Shown here: one piece after another, positions 27,093 through 39,296 of the stretch
Layout: each line of letters opens with the position of its first letter
How positions within the stretch are numbered: position 1 is the first letter of the stretch
Source: Chrysoperla carnea
Lineage: Eukaryota; Arthropoda; Insecta; Neuroptera; Chrysopidae
Length of the DNA: 64,000 nucleotides
Reading direction: 5' to 3'
Assembly: GCF_905475395.1 (NCBI RefSeq)
Contig: NC_058338.1
Location: 13,406,935-13,470,934, forward strand
Notes under the pieces: model-generated
Databases searched by the model: none
What the model was told of the DNA's origin: nothing
The model's input: only the letters and a program-made list of their open reading frames with translations
Translations under genes and position numbers: made by a program

Positions 27093-27350
27093 AACATAAA
27101 GAAAACCGACTTCAAAAGAAAAACTTTTCCAAAATAAATTATTGTAGTTAAAATTATTGTTATTTTTGGAGTCGGTGTCAGCCAGGGAAACACTCTGACA
27201 GAACAGTTTGCTACTACATTAGCTTGGCTGACATCGACTCCAAAAATAACAATAATTTTAACTACATCATATTATCGTTATTTTTTACTTTTTAGATATT
27301 AATTTATTTTGGAAAAGTTTTTCTTTTGAAGTCGGTTTTCTTTTTGTTAT
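27093..27350. repeat. MITE with double nested inverted repeats, copy 1
   Basis: Outer arms AAGAAAACCGACTTCAAAAG and its reverse complement form long terminal inverted repeats of about 50 bp. Inside, GTTATTTTTGGAGTCGGTGT and its near reverse complement form a second hairpin. A close relative is at 51748-52026. No coding capacity. It lies past the 3' end of the FAM177 gene. Confidence 0.8.
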
Positions 27351-27533
27351 TATAAAGTTTCAACCATGCTGAGAACAAATGATTGTATTATGAAACCTGG
27401 TGAAACAAAGATTATAAAATATGGTCTGATTAAAATAAAAATTTATATAAATAATTTATTAAAAAACGGCTTAATAAGTTAACAAATATTTCTGTCTATA
27501 GATAATTACAGTTTTGATATTTTCATGTTATTT

Positions 27534-28205
27534 TTAAACTAATGCGTCTGGTGGGTGAGGTTGTTGTGTCTGAACGTCTTCGCCTTGATTGCTTACCCAT
27601 CCTTCCCTTTCCTTCTGTTCAGCTTCTAGTTTTTTGCGTTCTTTCATTCTCTCATATTCCGCAATTTCAAATTGATATTTAGGACTTGTTATCCCTAAAT
27701 AATATGCTAACGTTTCACCAGCATAATCACAGGCACTTAATACTGTTTGGCCCGTATTTATTGCTTTGTGTGCAAACCAAGGACCCCATTTCAATTTGCT
27801 CTGTAAAATTAATATTCGAAATGAAACAATTTTAATCAAAATTAATTATCTTGCAAAACAATTTTTGATTGTGATTTTGAAAGAAAGTTTTGCCCACGGT
27901 GAAAGCTTATAATGAAATTTGTTGTAGATAATATAGTCTATCACTGTGGTTGTGCACGTTGTACCCATAAGAAAATAACGAAGTCGTTTCTCGTTTCACT
28001 AGGTAATGTTAAAATGATTGATACTTACTGGATCAATTACAGCTTTGTTTTGTGGAGCTATTTGAGTTTCTTGTTCATCTTCGTCGAAAACTTCCACGTC
28101 CCCATCACTAAAATGCAATATTCTTGAAGGCACTCTTGTATTCGATTCTGGAGGTTTTGCTGTATTTTCATTTATTTCTACTTTAAAGATCTTATTTTGC
28201 GTCAT
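27534..28205 (-). CDS. FAM177 family protein
   Basis: Two exons, 28205-28029 and 27800-27534, joined in phase 0 (donor GTAAGT at 28028-28023, acceptor AG at 27802-27801); 147 aa. The family core is recognisable: a short N-terminus followed by RILHFSDGDVEVFDEDE, then VIDP-SKLKWGPW, CDYAGETLAYYLGI, SPKYQFEIAEYERMKE, a charged coiled coil and a disordered tail. It matches the order and spacing of vertebrate FAM177A1, whose biochemical function is not well defined and is reported as Golgi-associated. It has no signal peptide and no clear membrane segment. The start is 1058 bp head-to-head from CLP1. The mRNA end may run into the MITE at 27093-27350. Confidence 0.88.
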
Positions 28206-29263
28206 TTTTACAATTAGCAGAGAGGCCCACCTTCTTTTTTACATTTACACATTACACCCACAATCTTGTTTGTTTTGATGTTATGACTTATGAATAATTA
28301 TTTGAAAACTTAACTCCAAGGAAATGTACTTGACATGGGCGCTCTCCCTTCCTTTGAACATTAGTGTGTTTAAAGTTTTAAACAAACTGAGCACAGAGCA
28401 CTTACGAGCGCTCACCGAAGATACTCAATTCCATATGGCATGTAACTAAATATCTGTTCACAAAAAATGTTTCTTATGAAAAATAAGTAACTTTTTTTGA
28501 ACATTTATTCGTAAACATCAAAGTTTTCCCATAAGGGTGCAAATTAAGGCAAAGCTTTAGTTTCCATTTTTTCCAATATTATATAAAATAGAAGGTGGAA
28601 ACTTTGAAGGAGCTTCAAATAGTGAGTCTATTGATTCTAATTTCATATTAAACTCGTTGGATAATATTAAGGGTCTCAAAATTGTTAACTTTGTAACTTT
28701 TTAACAAAAAAAAGCAAAAAAATTTTTTTTTTATAATCCTGAAATTCTGCAGATTAGTGCACTTATCCTTTCCTGTCATGACAGAAAAAAATTTCGCAAC
28801 CCTCAAATTACTTCCAAATGGTTCAAGATAAAGGGCTGAAATTTTAATGAGTTTAAGAGAGCTGTAATATAAACCTTTCGACGACAGTGCCGCTCACGCA
28901 GTCATCTTAGGGGAGTCTGGGAACGCAGGAAAACTTTTTTTATAAATAAAACAGGAGATCGAGTGATGGCATATTTGAAAATGTTTTTCAAAACAAATAC
29001 AACGGATTTTGAAAAATTCGCTACGACTTTTTTCACGGACTTACGATGACAAAGTAGTAGGTTGACGGTTTTAGAAGTTTTTTTTTTTTGTTTGCTTGAC
29101 CCACAATATTGTGATACACCGTGAATTATGTGTCAAAAGGAATACTCCATATAAATGACCCCCCCCCCATGAACAAGCACTGACATTTATAGCATCAAAT
29201 GAATTAAATATATATGTAAAATAAATTTATTTACAAGTGTTTGGATGAATTTTGCTAACAAAA
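28206..29263. other. Divergent promoter region FAM177 / CLP1
   Basis: A 1.06-kb gap between two outward-facing starts. It holds homopolymer tracts (a run of 10 C at 29159-29168 and several T runs). I see no gene and no defined repeat. It probably contains both promoters. Confidence 0.5.
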
Positions 29264-31599
29264 ATGACAGAAGATAGTAAAACATCTCCTGTACAAGAAT
29301 TTAAATTAGATCCTGACCATGAATTACGATTTGAAGTAGAAAGTAAAAAAGAAAAAGTTATTTTAGAGGTTAGTATTAATATTTTGTTGCTATTCTTTGC
29401 ATTTAATTGTGTAACAAATTAATAAGGACTCGTGATTTGCCTTGTAAGATCTCAATATTAAACATTTCTTTTAGTTAAAAAATGGAATGGCAGAAATTTT
29501 TGGTACGGAAATTGTTAAAGGTAAATTTTATGAATTTACCGCGGGAGCAAAAATTGCAGTTTATACATGGCATGGATGTACGGTTGAACTACGTGGTAAA
29601 ACAGATGTTAGCTATGTAGCTAAAGAAACGCCCATGGTAAGAATTCAAAACTATAATCGACAAACATTGCATTGCACACTCTCCCTCCAGATCGGCGCCT
29701 TAAATTCAGCCACAGGCGCTTATTTCGGTATAGGTTTCATATCAAATAATTAAATAAAAAATTTTCCAGTTAATGTATTTAAATTGTCACGCGGCATTGG
29801 AACAAATGCGAATGTTAGCCGATAAAAGTGGTAAACGAGGCCCAGTTACAATTGTTGTTGGACCAACCGATGTAGGTAAATCAACCGTATGCCGATTATT
29901 ATTAAATTATGCTGTACGTGCTGGTAGGCGTCCCATATTTGTTGATTTAGATGTGGGGCAAGGACAAATTTCAATACCCGGAACAATAGGTGCATTGCTA
30001 GTTGAACGACCAGCAACTGTTGAAGATGGTTTTTCTCAGGAAGCACCTCTTGTATTTCATTATGGTTATAATTCGCCCCATCAAAATACCATTTTATATA
30101 ATTCCCTAGTCACTCGATTAGCTGAAACTATTGCCGATCGTATGCAAGCACATAAAAAAGGTAAGGCTCTATTAATATTCATGATAATTATGCTCCGTCA
30201 CGGCTCTATCTATTTTTGGGAATAAAATTTTGATTTGTTTAGGGACGATGTGTGTTCTTATTAAAAACGCCAGAGTACCTCTTAGATAGAAAACCAAATA
30301 ATTATTTTTAATGTGTGATTAAACTATAAAAATTAAACTATATCTAAACTATATTAAACTATAGTGAGAGCATATGGCGCACTAGCATGATTGAAATTTT
30401 ACATGTTTTTTAGCCAAAATGTCTGGAGTTATTATTAATACTTGTGGATCAGTAAGAGCACAGGGTTATTCACAAATCGTTCATGCAGCTGAAGCATTTG
30501 AGGTGGACGTAATATTAGTTTTAGATCATGAAAGACTTTATAATGAACTAGTACGAGATATGCCTGCATTTGTTAAAGTAGTTTTCTTACCAAAAAGTGG
30601 TGGTGTAAGTTAAATTTTTTAATATTATATCTATGGAGGGTAGAGATAAGGAGAACTATCTTAAATAGGAGTTAAAGTACAAAAGTGTCCATCTAAAAAC
30701 AGCAAATAACAGTTACAAAATTTACCAGAATGGCGCTTGTGTAGAAGGAGGTGTTTTATGTGAAATTCTTTATCCTTCTCGAACAACTTGTTTACTCTTA
30801 TTATTTTGAGCACTTCTTTTAAAACTTACACTTTCAGCAGCGCCACCCTTATTTGCTGCTTTTCGATGGACACTTTTTATATACACAGATGGTTCTCCTT
30901 ATCTCTACCATCCATAATTATATCTTAACGTTTTGAGTAGACGTTAATCAAACGTATTAACGTTAATTAAAATTAATGATCAGGCTCTTATGATGAAACC
31001 CATGACCTAATAAAAACAAAATTTTATATATTTTAGGTTGTAGAGCGAATAATGAGTGTTCGTGCTGAAGCCCGTGATGCACGTGTTCGTGAATATTTCT
31101 ACGGTAATCGTACACCATTTTATCCACATTCATTTGATGTAAAATGGAACGAAGCAAAAATATTTAAAATTGGTGCACCTGATTTACCTGACTCATGTAT
31201 GCCATTGGGTATGAAAGCTGAAGATAATAAATTAAAATTGGTACCAGTACAAATTGGACCAACTATACTACATCATATATTAGCTGTAAGTTTTGCTGCA
31301 TCACTTGAAGAGGATGTTGTACAAACTAATGTTGCTGGATTTGTTTGCGTGTAAGTTGAAGTTTAAGATTTTTATGCATCAAACTATACATGTTACCAAA
31401 AGTTTACCTAGTTGTTTAAATTTCATAATTCATAAAAAAGATTAATACTTTTTTAAAATTTAATGCAAACAATATATTTTCTTTCAGAACAAATGTAGAT
31501 ACAGAGAGACAAACGTTTACAGTGTTATCACCACAACCTCGGCCGTTACCGAACACTTTACTATTACTTTCCGATTTACAATTCATGGATAACCACTGA
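29264..31599 (+). CDS. cbc: CLP1 polyribonucleotide 5'-hydroxyl kinase
   Basis: Six exons: 29264-29368, 29475-29636, 29770-30160, 30414-30604, 31037-31350, 31488-31599; 424 aa against 425 in human CLP1. It phosphorylates RNA 5'-OH ends in the nucleus and works with the tRNA-splicing endonuclease and cleavage factor II of mRNA 3'-end processing. Seen: an N-terminal beta domain (1-90), P-loop GPTDVGKST (120-128, catalytic K126), Walker B-like [15 protein letters not shown], lid region and the family C-terminus ([17 protein letters not shown]). All phases agree and the gene looks intact. A likely polyA signal AATAAA is at 31773-31778. Intron 4 holds a 285-bp hAT-like MITE. cbc is the Drosophila symbol for this family. 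Confidence 0.95.
30632..30916 (+). mobile_element. hAT-like MITE in CLP1 intron 4
   Basis: 285 bp. Terminal inverted repeats TATGGAGGGTAGAGATAAGG... and ...CCTTATCTCTACCATCCATA are imperfect over about 25 bp. An 8-bp target-site duplication ATTATATC lies at 30624-30631 and 30917-30924. An 8-bp TSD is typical of hAT transposons. No transposase frame. A partial inverted relative lies at 15438-15584. Confidence 0.88.
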
Positions 31600-32506
31600 G
31601 AATTGAATATTATTTAGTTATATTTTTAAGAAAATTCCTTATTAAGGTTTTTAAATACTACAGTGCTATTAACAGTAAATATCAGAATATTTTGATATTG
31701 TCGGACATTGTTAAACCTGAAGGATTAACTGTAAATAATGTGATGAGTGATTATGTATTTTATACAATTCGAAATAAAACAAATAGTTTCGTAATAAAAA
31801 TATTTCTTTTTTTAAAATAACACCTTAATGCTTACCTGTTATTGGAGATTTAAAAGGCTGTATGAGTAAGTCTTCACGGTCTACCAATGTCTTCTGAAAA
31901 AGCAATTTTTTTTCCTATGCTATTCTTACAGAAACTAGGAAAAAATATTTCAAACAAAAGTTGTTTTTCTGGAAGAAGAATCTGCACGAAAAAATGACCC
32001 CTGTTTGACCACGAAAGATCCCCATATGTAAAAACTAGATACTGCATCTCATTCGCCCTAGAAATGAACTGATACCTTTTTTACTACTTTCCATTCTGCT
32101 TTCGAATTATAGGATGGAAAATTAAAAACAAAAATTATCATGTTTAAAACTGTCTTACGCAAGAGATGTTTATAACAAGTTTTGCTACGGTATTAATTCC
32201 AAGTAATGTGGCAGGTTCCGAACCAGATATCTATCAAATTAAAATGGAGCTCTATCCTGTTTTTTGCAAAGGAGATTGTAGATTCGATAGTGCCCAAATA
32301 GCTAGAGGAAACATAAGCGGGGTATAGCAAATTTTGGAGAAGGTTGATGAGAAGAGTTAATTTGCGGCAAAGAAAAAAGGTCCAAGCATGTCTACCAGCC
32401 AAAAAATATTTATTTCAAACAAATTACTCGATTACATAAACAGATGACGTTAAAAGGAACTCGAAATAATAAATGAAACAATTATTTAGAAAAATTATAT
32501 ATAATT
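31600..32506. other. Intergenic region between CLP1 and EXOSC5 3' ends
   Basis: Tail-to-tail gap. It contains the CLP1 3' UTR with two AATAAA-type signals near 31773 and 31792. I see no gene or recognisable repeat in the rest. Confidence 0.5.
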
Positions 32507-33496
32507 TTATTGTACATCCATCCGTTTACCAATCTTTTTCGCATATTTACAAACAATATTACGATAGAATTCAAATATTTTCTCACTAGCTAATTTACAA
32601 CGATGAACAGCCTCTGTGTATTGTTCGTCTGTGAATGTGCCCGTAGTATGGGAGGCCACAATATTATAGTTAATATTTTCAAAAACAAATGTAAATGTTG
32701 CCATTGGATATTCGTCGTAGAATTGTTGTTGTAATTGATGCGATGATGAAATCAATGAAAATTGTTGTTTTTTATCCAGTATGCACGTCACAGCCGCCAC
32801 CAGAAATCGCATTGACAATCCAGAATTGATTAGTGCTAAACAACACGCATTTGTGGCACATGCTAATTTCTACTGGAGATAAAAAAAATTACATTTGGTT
32901 TTTAATTATTCCAAACAAAATCAAATTCATGAAATAAATAATAATGATCCAAGAAATAATCATTCGACATTGAAATAGTTTCAGAATGGTTGGCAATCGA
33001 ATTGGTTTCATAAAATTATTTTGAATGCTAAAAAGCAGAGTTAAGAAAATTTGGGCGCTAACTAAAATTAAAAAATACAAAAAACTGTAAACTTACACCA
33101 CCATTATCGTGCATTTCTTGAACTACAACAGTAATAGCTGTTCGTGGATATAAATTTGAATGCAATGCAGCTTCGCAAATATTCCGTAAAAACATTTCCA
33201 AAAAGCGATCATCCACACTTGGAACACCAAATTTCGGTCGATAAATTATTTCAACAGTAGATTTTTCAATTTGTAGTTTTTGTAATTTTACATCGACCGG
33301 TCCATTAACAGACACAATAAATGATGTTTTTCCTATAAAAATGAGTAACGAAATTATAAATTTCAAACAAATTTTTGGGTTTATCCTTTGTACCTTCACA
33401 TAACATAGCTGATCCATCCGATTGAGAGAGAATATTTAATTCACAATGAAATGGCTCAAGGGTTAAATTTTTGTCATCTTCTGTTTTTGTGCTCAT
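32507..33496 (-). CDS. Exosome complex component RRP46 (EXOSC5)
   Basis: Three exons: 33496-33394, 33332-33097, 32869-32507; 233 aa, against 235 in human. It is one of the six RNase PH-like subunits of the exosome ring, which channels RNA to the nucleases in nucleus and cytoplasm. Seen: the RNase PH fold pattern, with early LSQSDGSAML, VNGPVDVKL, RPKFGVPSVDDRFLE, YPRTAITVVVQ, then CATNACCLALINSGLSM in the second half and a C-terminal helix. As in other eukaryotic ring subunits it is expected to lack catalysis. The exon 3 acceptor is taken as TAG before AAA because it restores the family sequence. Head-to-head with gene A, 681 bp apart. Confidence 0.9.
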
Positions 33497-34177
33497 AATT
33501 ACAATTTTTTGTTAAAATAAAAAATGTTTAATTTGTTAACCACTAAATAATCTAATTCGATAAAAACAAATAAAACATAACACAACAGTCAACACCACGT
33601 TTATTCTTTGTTGTATACACATGCGTCGAAAACGTTTATGATGAGGCGGGTAACATATGAATATTACATAATTAAAATGTATTTAAAAATTTTATATATT
33701 TAAAAATAAAAAAGACGAAATTTATTAATGTTAATTATTAATTAGTCCATTCCCGGTTGCTGAAATTTTTACAGCTTGATCAGGACGTAAAAAGTGAGGT
33801 CGAGTTCGTAAATGAGCAACATAGATCAATTCGGTCTTGTAAAATTTATATTGAAATTTAAATGGCTCCTTATAACTTTTGATCCAGAGGGTGAACAAAG
33901 CTTAATCCCAAATTTTTAGGTCAAGCGAAGCTATAGGAAAGAATTTAGAGGTTCATTTACTGGGTAACAGGCAGACATAAAAATTCCTTTTGCTTTTTGG
34001 CTACGGAATCCTAAAACTTATCTACGATAGTGCGGTTATAAATTTTAGATCGGACTATAAATTTTGTAGATGAATGTATCTAAGCAACGACTATTGCCAT
34101 ATACAAAATGTTTAACGATTTGTGTAGTTTAAATTATGTGTCACTTTTAATTTCATTAAAAAATCTCTAGCCAAAAT
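33497..34177. other. Divergent region EXOSC5 / gene A, with dispersed repeat
   Basis: It contains a dispersed repeat fragment (about 33782-34010). Its first 29 bp are an exact reverse-complement match to 19298-19326, and its middle (TAACTTTTGATC, AAGCTTAAT, CCAAATTT) resembles 4910-5000 in a brm intron. An X-box-like motif at 34076-34088 precedes gene A. Confidence 0.6.
34076..34088 (+). promoter_or_regulatory. X-box (RFX)-like motif upstream of gene A
   Basis: GTATCTAAGCAAC, 89 bp before the ATG. The right half AGCAAC fits the RRNRAC half-site of the RFX X-box. The left half GTATCT fits the GTHNYY form known from C. elegans but departs from RYYNYY at one base. The same motif precedes genes B and C. 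Confidence 0.5.
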
Positions 34178-35377
34178 ATGGATTATTATGACGATGGCAA
34201 GAGTGAGCATAGTTTATCGTTGCGTTGATACCAGCTCAAGACGATCATGCAATTTCAAATGTGCATACATATGATGTTGAATTAAAAACACTCGAATACA
34301 AGCAGGAAGCATTAAAGCCAAAAAAATTTCCAAGTCTTAACACAAAGGAATTGTTATTTTTAGATTTATACAAACAATTAAATTTAGGTACAGAACAGAA
34401 ACGTGATTTCCATGCATTATTAATACGTATGGGATCTATAAAAGATTTAATAAATTTATCAAAAGATATATACAATGATATTAGCGACATTATATGTTGT
34501 CCGGATAAACGATGTTTATGTGATCCAACAAATCAATTCAGGCGCTCATCAAAGTTTAGTCGTCAAAATCAACAAAGACGAGTTTCTAAGCGTACATTTG
34601 GTAAAGTATGTACTCTAAACATTTTGAACATAAAAAGTTCTTTAAAAGTTCATTGTCTTACAAAGTATTACATATATGTTAAGACCATATATGTAATACT
34701 CCTATGTCGCCAGCGGACCATGGTCTCCTATGAGAATTTGAGGGGGACCGACAAAAACAAGCGAGACAGAGCAAAAGTACTTTGTATATTATGCGCATGC
34801 GCAGGAATCATACTTTCTTTTATTGTGATCTAGAGCGTGAGAGGAATATTTCGTCTGCACCGTGATGTTTTTGCACGTACCTCTCACTCTGCTGGCTATA
34901 CAGGAGTATTACCATAGATAAAGTAATAGTACTTTTACAAAATCTTTGAGTATTACACATATGGTTGAGACAATGCCGCCATTTACAGTCAAAAACATTA
35001 TTTCGCGCCATAAAATAAGGGAGAATGGGGTTGGCAACCAATGGCACATCCTTGATACTAATCCAATCGACATTTCGATTTTCAACCCTATAGCTCATTG
35101 ACATGGTTGATATGGTTTTCAACTTTTTGATGTGGTTGTTTGAATTATTTTGTTTAAGAGCTCAGAAGATTATGAAGTTAAAAGATTAAATGAATTAAAA
35201 GCTTCAAATAATGAGTTAGTGAGAATAAACAAACAATTAATCAAAATGCGAGGAATTATTCAACATCAAGACGAAGATAGCAGTAATTTTTCTAACTTAT
35301 TGCTCTTACAAAGAGATGTGGCTTATCAAAAAAATATTTTATTTTTAATAGAAGAAAAATTACGTGGATATATGTAA
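34178..35377 (+). pseudogene. Gene A, paralogue of an unrecognised two-exon family, with an apparent frameshift near its start
   Basis: Exons 34178-34605 and 35159-35377 (donor GTATGT). Exon 1 starts MDYYDDGKSEHSLSLR and then hits TGA. The frame that continues one base over (IPAQDDHAIS...) matches paralogues B and C all the way to RTFGK at the exon end, so a 1-bp indel near 34220-34225 is likely. It is either a real lesion or a sequencing error. Exon 2 (72 residues, coiled coil) is open. The conserved core is KRDFHALLIRMGSIKDLINL and CCPDKRCLCDP. I do not recognise the family. No signal peptide or membrane segment is seen. The gene is opposite in strand to B and C and tail-to-tail with an odorant receptor. 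Confidence 0.6.
34696..34909. mobile_element. Short MITE in the gene A intron
   Basis: 214 bp bounded by ATACTCCTATGTCGCCAGC and an imperfect reverse complement (about 15 of 19 match), flanked by TA on both sides, which fits a Tc1/mariner-type insertion. A perfect 15-bp hairpin (34664-34678 with 34686-34700) overlaps its left end. A diverged direct repeat of about 22 bp (34664-34685, 34950-34971) brackets it. Confidence 0.55.
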
Positions 35378-35739
35378 ATGAGGTGTACTGAAACAAGAAA
35401 GATTTTGGGAAAGTTAAAGGAAAATAGACTTTAATTTCAGATGATGTAAATACGTACATAATTTGCTTTGTAATTGTTATGTGTTAAAGCTTGTTATGTG
35501 CCAAAGGTTTTATCATAGATAAAATATATGGGTTTTATTAAAGCTGTCTATAGACCGTGTCGTGTTTAATATAATACCTACCAGAGACTATATCAGTAAA
35601 TTTACCGATATATTCTCTGATACCTACTGTCATTTCAATAACATACAATAGAACCATTAATTTTTTTAAATGTATATGCTACGATGTTAGACTTATATTA
35701 GTAATTAATTAGTTTAATAAGTGATTGAAGTTTCGAAGT

Positions 35740-38490
35740 TTAAACAAAATTACGTAGAAAAGTAAGTAAGGAGTAAGCTGTTCTGATAGCCTGTAAATAA
35801 AATTTTTAGATTATTTTTCGAAAAAGTAGATATATTCCAAAATAAAAAGAATAAATACCGATGTATACGCTGCCATGGACATTGGAAAAAATGATCCAAC
35901 TTTAATTTGCAACGGTCTTTGTGCTCGTAATATAATAAACATAATTATTGAGCGTAGTTTCTTATTATGTTGTGCAGGAAATATATACCAATCAGTTTCC
36001 CAGACTTGGTCTGCTACTTTTAAACTCTAAAATTTTATAATAGTTAAAAATATAATAAACAAAACTGGTAAGCGTTTTTAACTATGGTAAGCGATATTTT
36101 AGATACGTACCTCAAAATGTAATTTTGCTCCATAATAATATAGGATAAACAACTCCAAAATTTTAGACATTAAAAATACCGAAATCCATGCAAAATCGAT
36201 TGTAAAAAGATCTGTCTGTAATTTAAACATATTTAGATATTTTGAATATTTTTCATAATAAACCACAGCCCAACAGTTCAATGCCTTTTTAAAAGTAATT
36301 CTATTAGTAAATTCTGATAGTAATCACTTATAAACACCGGCTCTGGGCAGTGGTTTCTTAAGAGTTTTATGAAAAATATATACCAATAATAATTGAAAGC
36401 CTGTGACACAAAACAATACCATATAGAATAAAAACACAAGTAGCATTATTGGGCTGATCAAATCATTTAAAACTTCAATATATCTAAAAAAACATTAGTT
36501 TAATTTAAATTGTTTTCTGTTTGCTTTTAAGCTACATATTAATCGGAAAAACAGTCTGATCCAAGAATCGACTTTTTGCCAGTAAATTTTCGATTTACGC
36601 CTTTAAAGTGGTACAGAAATACTCTACTTCCGGACACCATATTCTATTTATTTAACATTAAAAGTATTCGTAATATATTGAGGACCTTTGGCTTAAAACT
36701 GAACTTTTCGGCAACAGTTTTCAATGTTCACATTTTCACGGAGGCTTATAAGACAAACCCTCGAAAAGAGGGGGAGGTAAGTCAAAAATTAAATTATTAG
36801 TGTTTGTCTAAATTTAATTATGAACAAAATGAGAGCCGTATTAGATTAAAATCTGTTCAGTATAAAAAAATAACTTGAACTCCTTTATTTTACATTCATT
36901 TACTCGACTGTGTACATAACACTACAATTTAGGCGATAAATCGATAATATTTGCTTAGACAACGTACATCACAACTGGTAAGTATACTAACTTACCGCGA
37001 TACATCTTGATGTAACTGAATACATTTGTACAGTTTAATATACATTTTCGATTCTTCGTATGTTCTTTCCGAAAGTGCCTCTCGAAATTTAAACTGAATA
37101 AGACGAAGTTGAATAATAGCGTGAATTATCAAATTTAATACTAATGCCTCTAATAATCCAGCAATTACTGTCGATGGTATGCCAAACACTAGAAAGTAAA
37201 TACTTATCACCTCCGTACAGAAAGTCATCTATGAGTCTCACAGAAAATTGATTGAAGTATTGGGGCAATTTTAAGTTTTGGCTGTTTAGATGATTTTATT
37301 TTTAAATAAGTTAAAGAAACATAAACCTAGCTTAAAGATCTAGTATTTAATGCACTGCTGAAGGCCTGAATGTCTGAATGAGCACATATAAGTTAATTTT
37401 CATGTATCCTAAATCATTTCCTAAATATTAATATGCATACCAATCTCGATAGTCATTGATAATAGAAAATGTTCTTTAGGATCAAAAGGCAACCATATTT
37501 TCATTGGCAAATTAACTTCACCAGTAAGAAGTATTTTTAGAATATTTGGTATACTTGCAGAAGAGAAAGCCATAGTATACAGAAACCATTGATATCGATT
37601 TGCTTTATTGGCATCAGCTACACCATTTTTAATAATTTCCAATTCATTTGGGTCCAATTGATTTTCATATGTTGTTTTCTCGTAAATTTCATTGAATAAA
37701 TATTGACAGCCATTACTTCGAATAATTCGAAATTTAGTTATGCTGACCTTAAACAACAAGCCGGTCTTAAATTAAAAGCTTTATACTATATGCCACTGAC
37801 GGAGATATTCTATCCTGTATTTATGAAATACATATCAAGTAATACTAATTATAGTTCCAAGTTTTATAGGTGTTCATAAAATCACCTAATGAGATATTTC
37901 CGTTTGTCCGCCTGTCCACTCGCCCATGAGCGCACGATAACGCAAAAACAAAAAGAGATATCAAACTGTAATTTTTATAGCAGGCTCAGGAAGGTGAGTT
38001 TGAGTATAAATAAATTGTATGTATCGATATTTTTCCCCTGGGAGGGGGTAGGACGCCTAAATTTTGGTAGAACCCGGCAAATCTTCATTACTAGTGCCAT
38101 GATAAAGTTTAATAACAAAGTTTCATTGTGGTACATGTTTTGTCGCCAAAATATGCTATTTTTCCTGTACTATTAACTGTAAACATAAGAAAAGAGAAGG
38201 TTCTTTGGTATATTTTTGATACTTACCAGGAAAAAAAATGTAACAATTCCATTATACGTCATATTTGTTAAGCTATCTAAATGTAAAAAAAAATCAGCCA
38301 ATTGTGTTATTAACATTAAAATGTAAAGTGAAATTGCTATTGGAAAAATTGTGTATTTTTGAATAGTACACGATTTTAATTTGTTTTTTTCATCTTTATC
38401 TTGTTCCAAACTTATATCTGGGAATGACATGCCCATATAATACATTCCAGTTACACAATAGTATAATAATGGATTCTTTAAAATTTTCAT
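35740..38490 (-). CDS. Insect odorant receptor (7tm_6 family), complete
   Basis: Seven exons: 38490-38227, 37747-37441, 37188-36996, 36483-36384, 36215-36111, 36026-35859, 35790-35740; 396 codons, 395 aa, typical for the family. It would act as the odour-tuning subunit of a ligand-gated cation channel with Orco in olfactory neuron dendrites. Hydrophobic segments alternate with loops along the chain (for example FPIAISLYILMLITQLADF in exon 1 and LISPIMLLVFLFYMVLFCV in exon 4). The diagnostic C-terminus is present: LELFILYYYGAKL, ...WETDWY, ...LQIKVGSFFPMSMAAYTS and AIRTAYSLLTFL in the short last exon. The phase pattern of the final three introns fits insect ORs. No Orco-specific features are seen. 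It lies between genes A and B. Confidence 0.9.
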
Positions 38491-39296
38491 TTTTCGTCTA
38501 GTAAGTGCTTACTAACGCAATACCAAGAGAAAAATAAATTTTAACAAAACTTAAAAAGCAAAATACATAGATAATTGTGTAACTTTCAAAATGATAAATA
38601 ATTAATTAAGAAGGTATTTAATAATCGAAATAATCAGTTTATAACTAAATATGTAGGTAATAATAACATAATTTAGCTTTTTTTATTTTTACATAATTAA
38701 GTTTTTGTTTAACTTCCATCCCAACTATAGCTTGGAATTTTATAAAATAAAAGTTGGAAAATGAACAAAAAAATGAAACTTGTAAATAGACAAAAAAAAA
38801 TTATGATAATAATATTAATTAGGCAACTTGAATTACGTTTATGTTATACATATATAATAATTATTGATTATTTGACAAACACTTAACATTTACGTCATAC
38901 AAGTTGCCTATTGACTACCTTTTTAAGAAACACATTGCATGAGGTTTTTTTACATATCGAAAACTAAAAACTCCCTTATACATATATTACATGCGTTTAA
39001 TTATATGGGGGATTTTTTTTTAGAGAAATATGTATATCATTTAGTTATCAATTATATTGATCAATGAATAATCAAATAGCTAAATTTTTTTAATCAAATT
39101 TTCATAACTTAATTTTCAAATTTTAATAACATATAATTAACATTCAACTTTTTATTCTAACCACCATATTTTTGATTTGAAATAAAATTTTCAATATATC
39201 AATTTATCAACAAAAAAAAAAACTATACTCAAACTGGGTTTTTTAAAATATATTTTTCGTTCGAATAAAACAGTATTTTGAAAATTTTAAATGAAC
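38491..39296. other. Region between the odorant receptor start and gene B
   Basis: Very AT-rich. An imperfect inverted repeat lies at 38820-38845 and 38885-38910 (TAGGCAACTTG arms), flanking an AT-rich loop. It should hold the receptor promoter and the gene B 3' UTR. I see no gene. Confidence 0.5.

Noticed and set aside
29159-29168. Run of ten C before CLP1
   Set aside because: An isolated homopolymer with no G-quadruplex pattern (no further C runs nearby).
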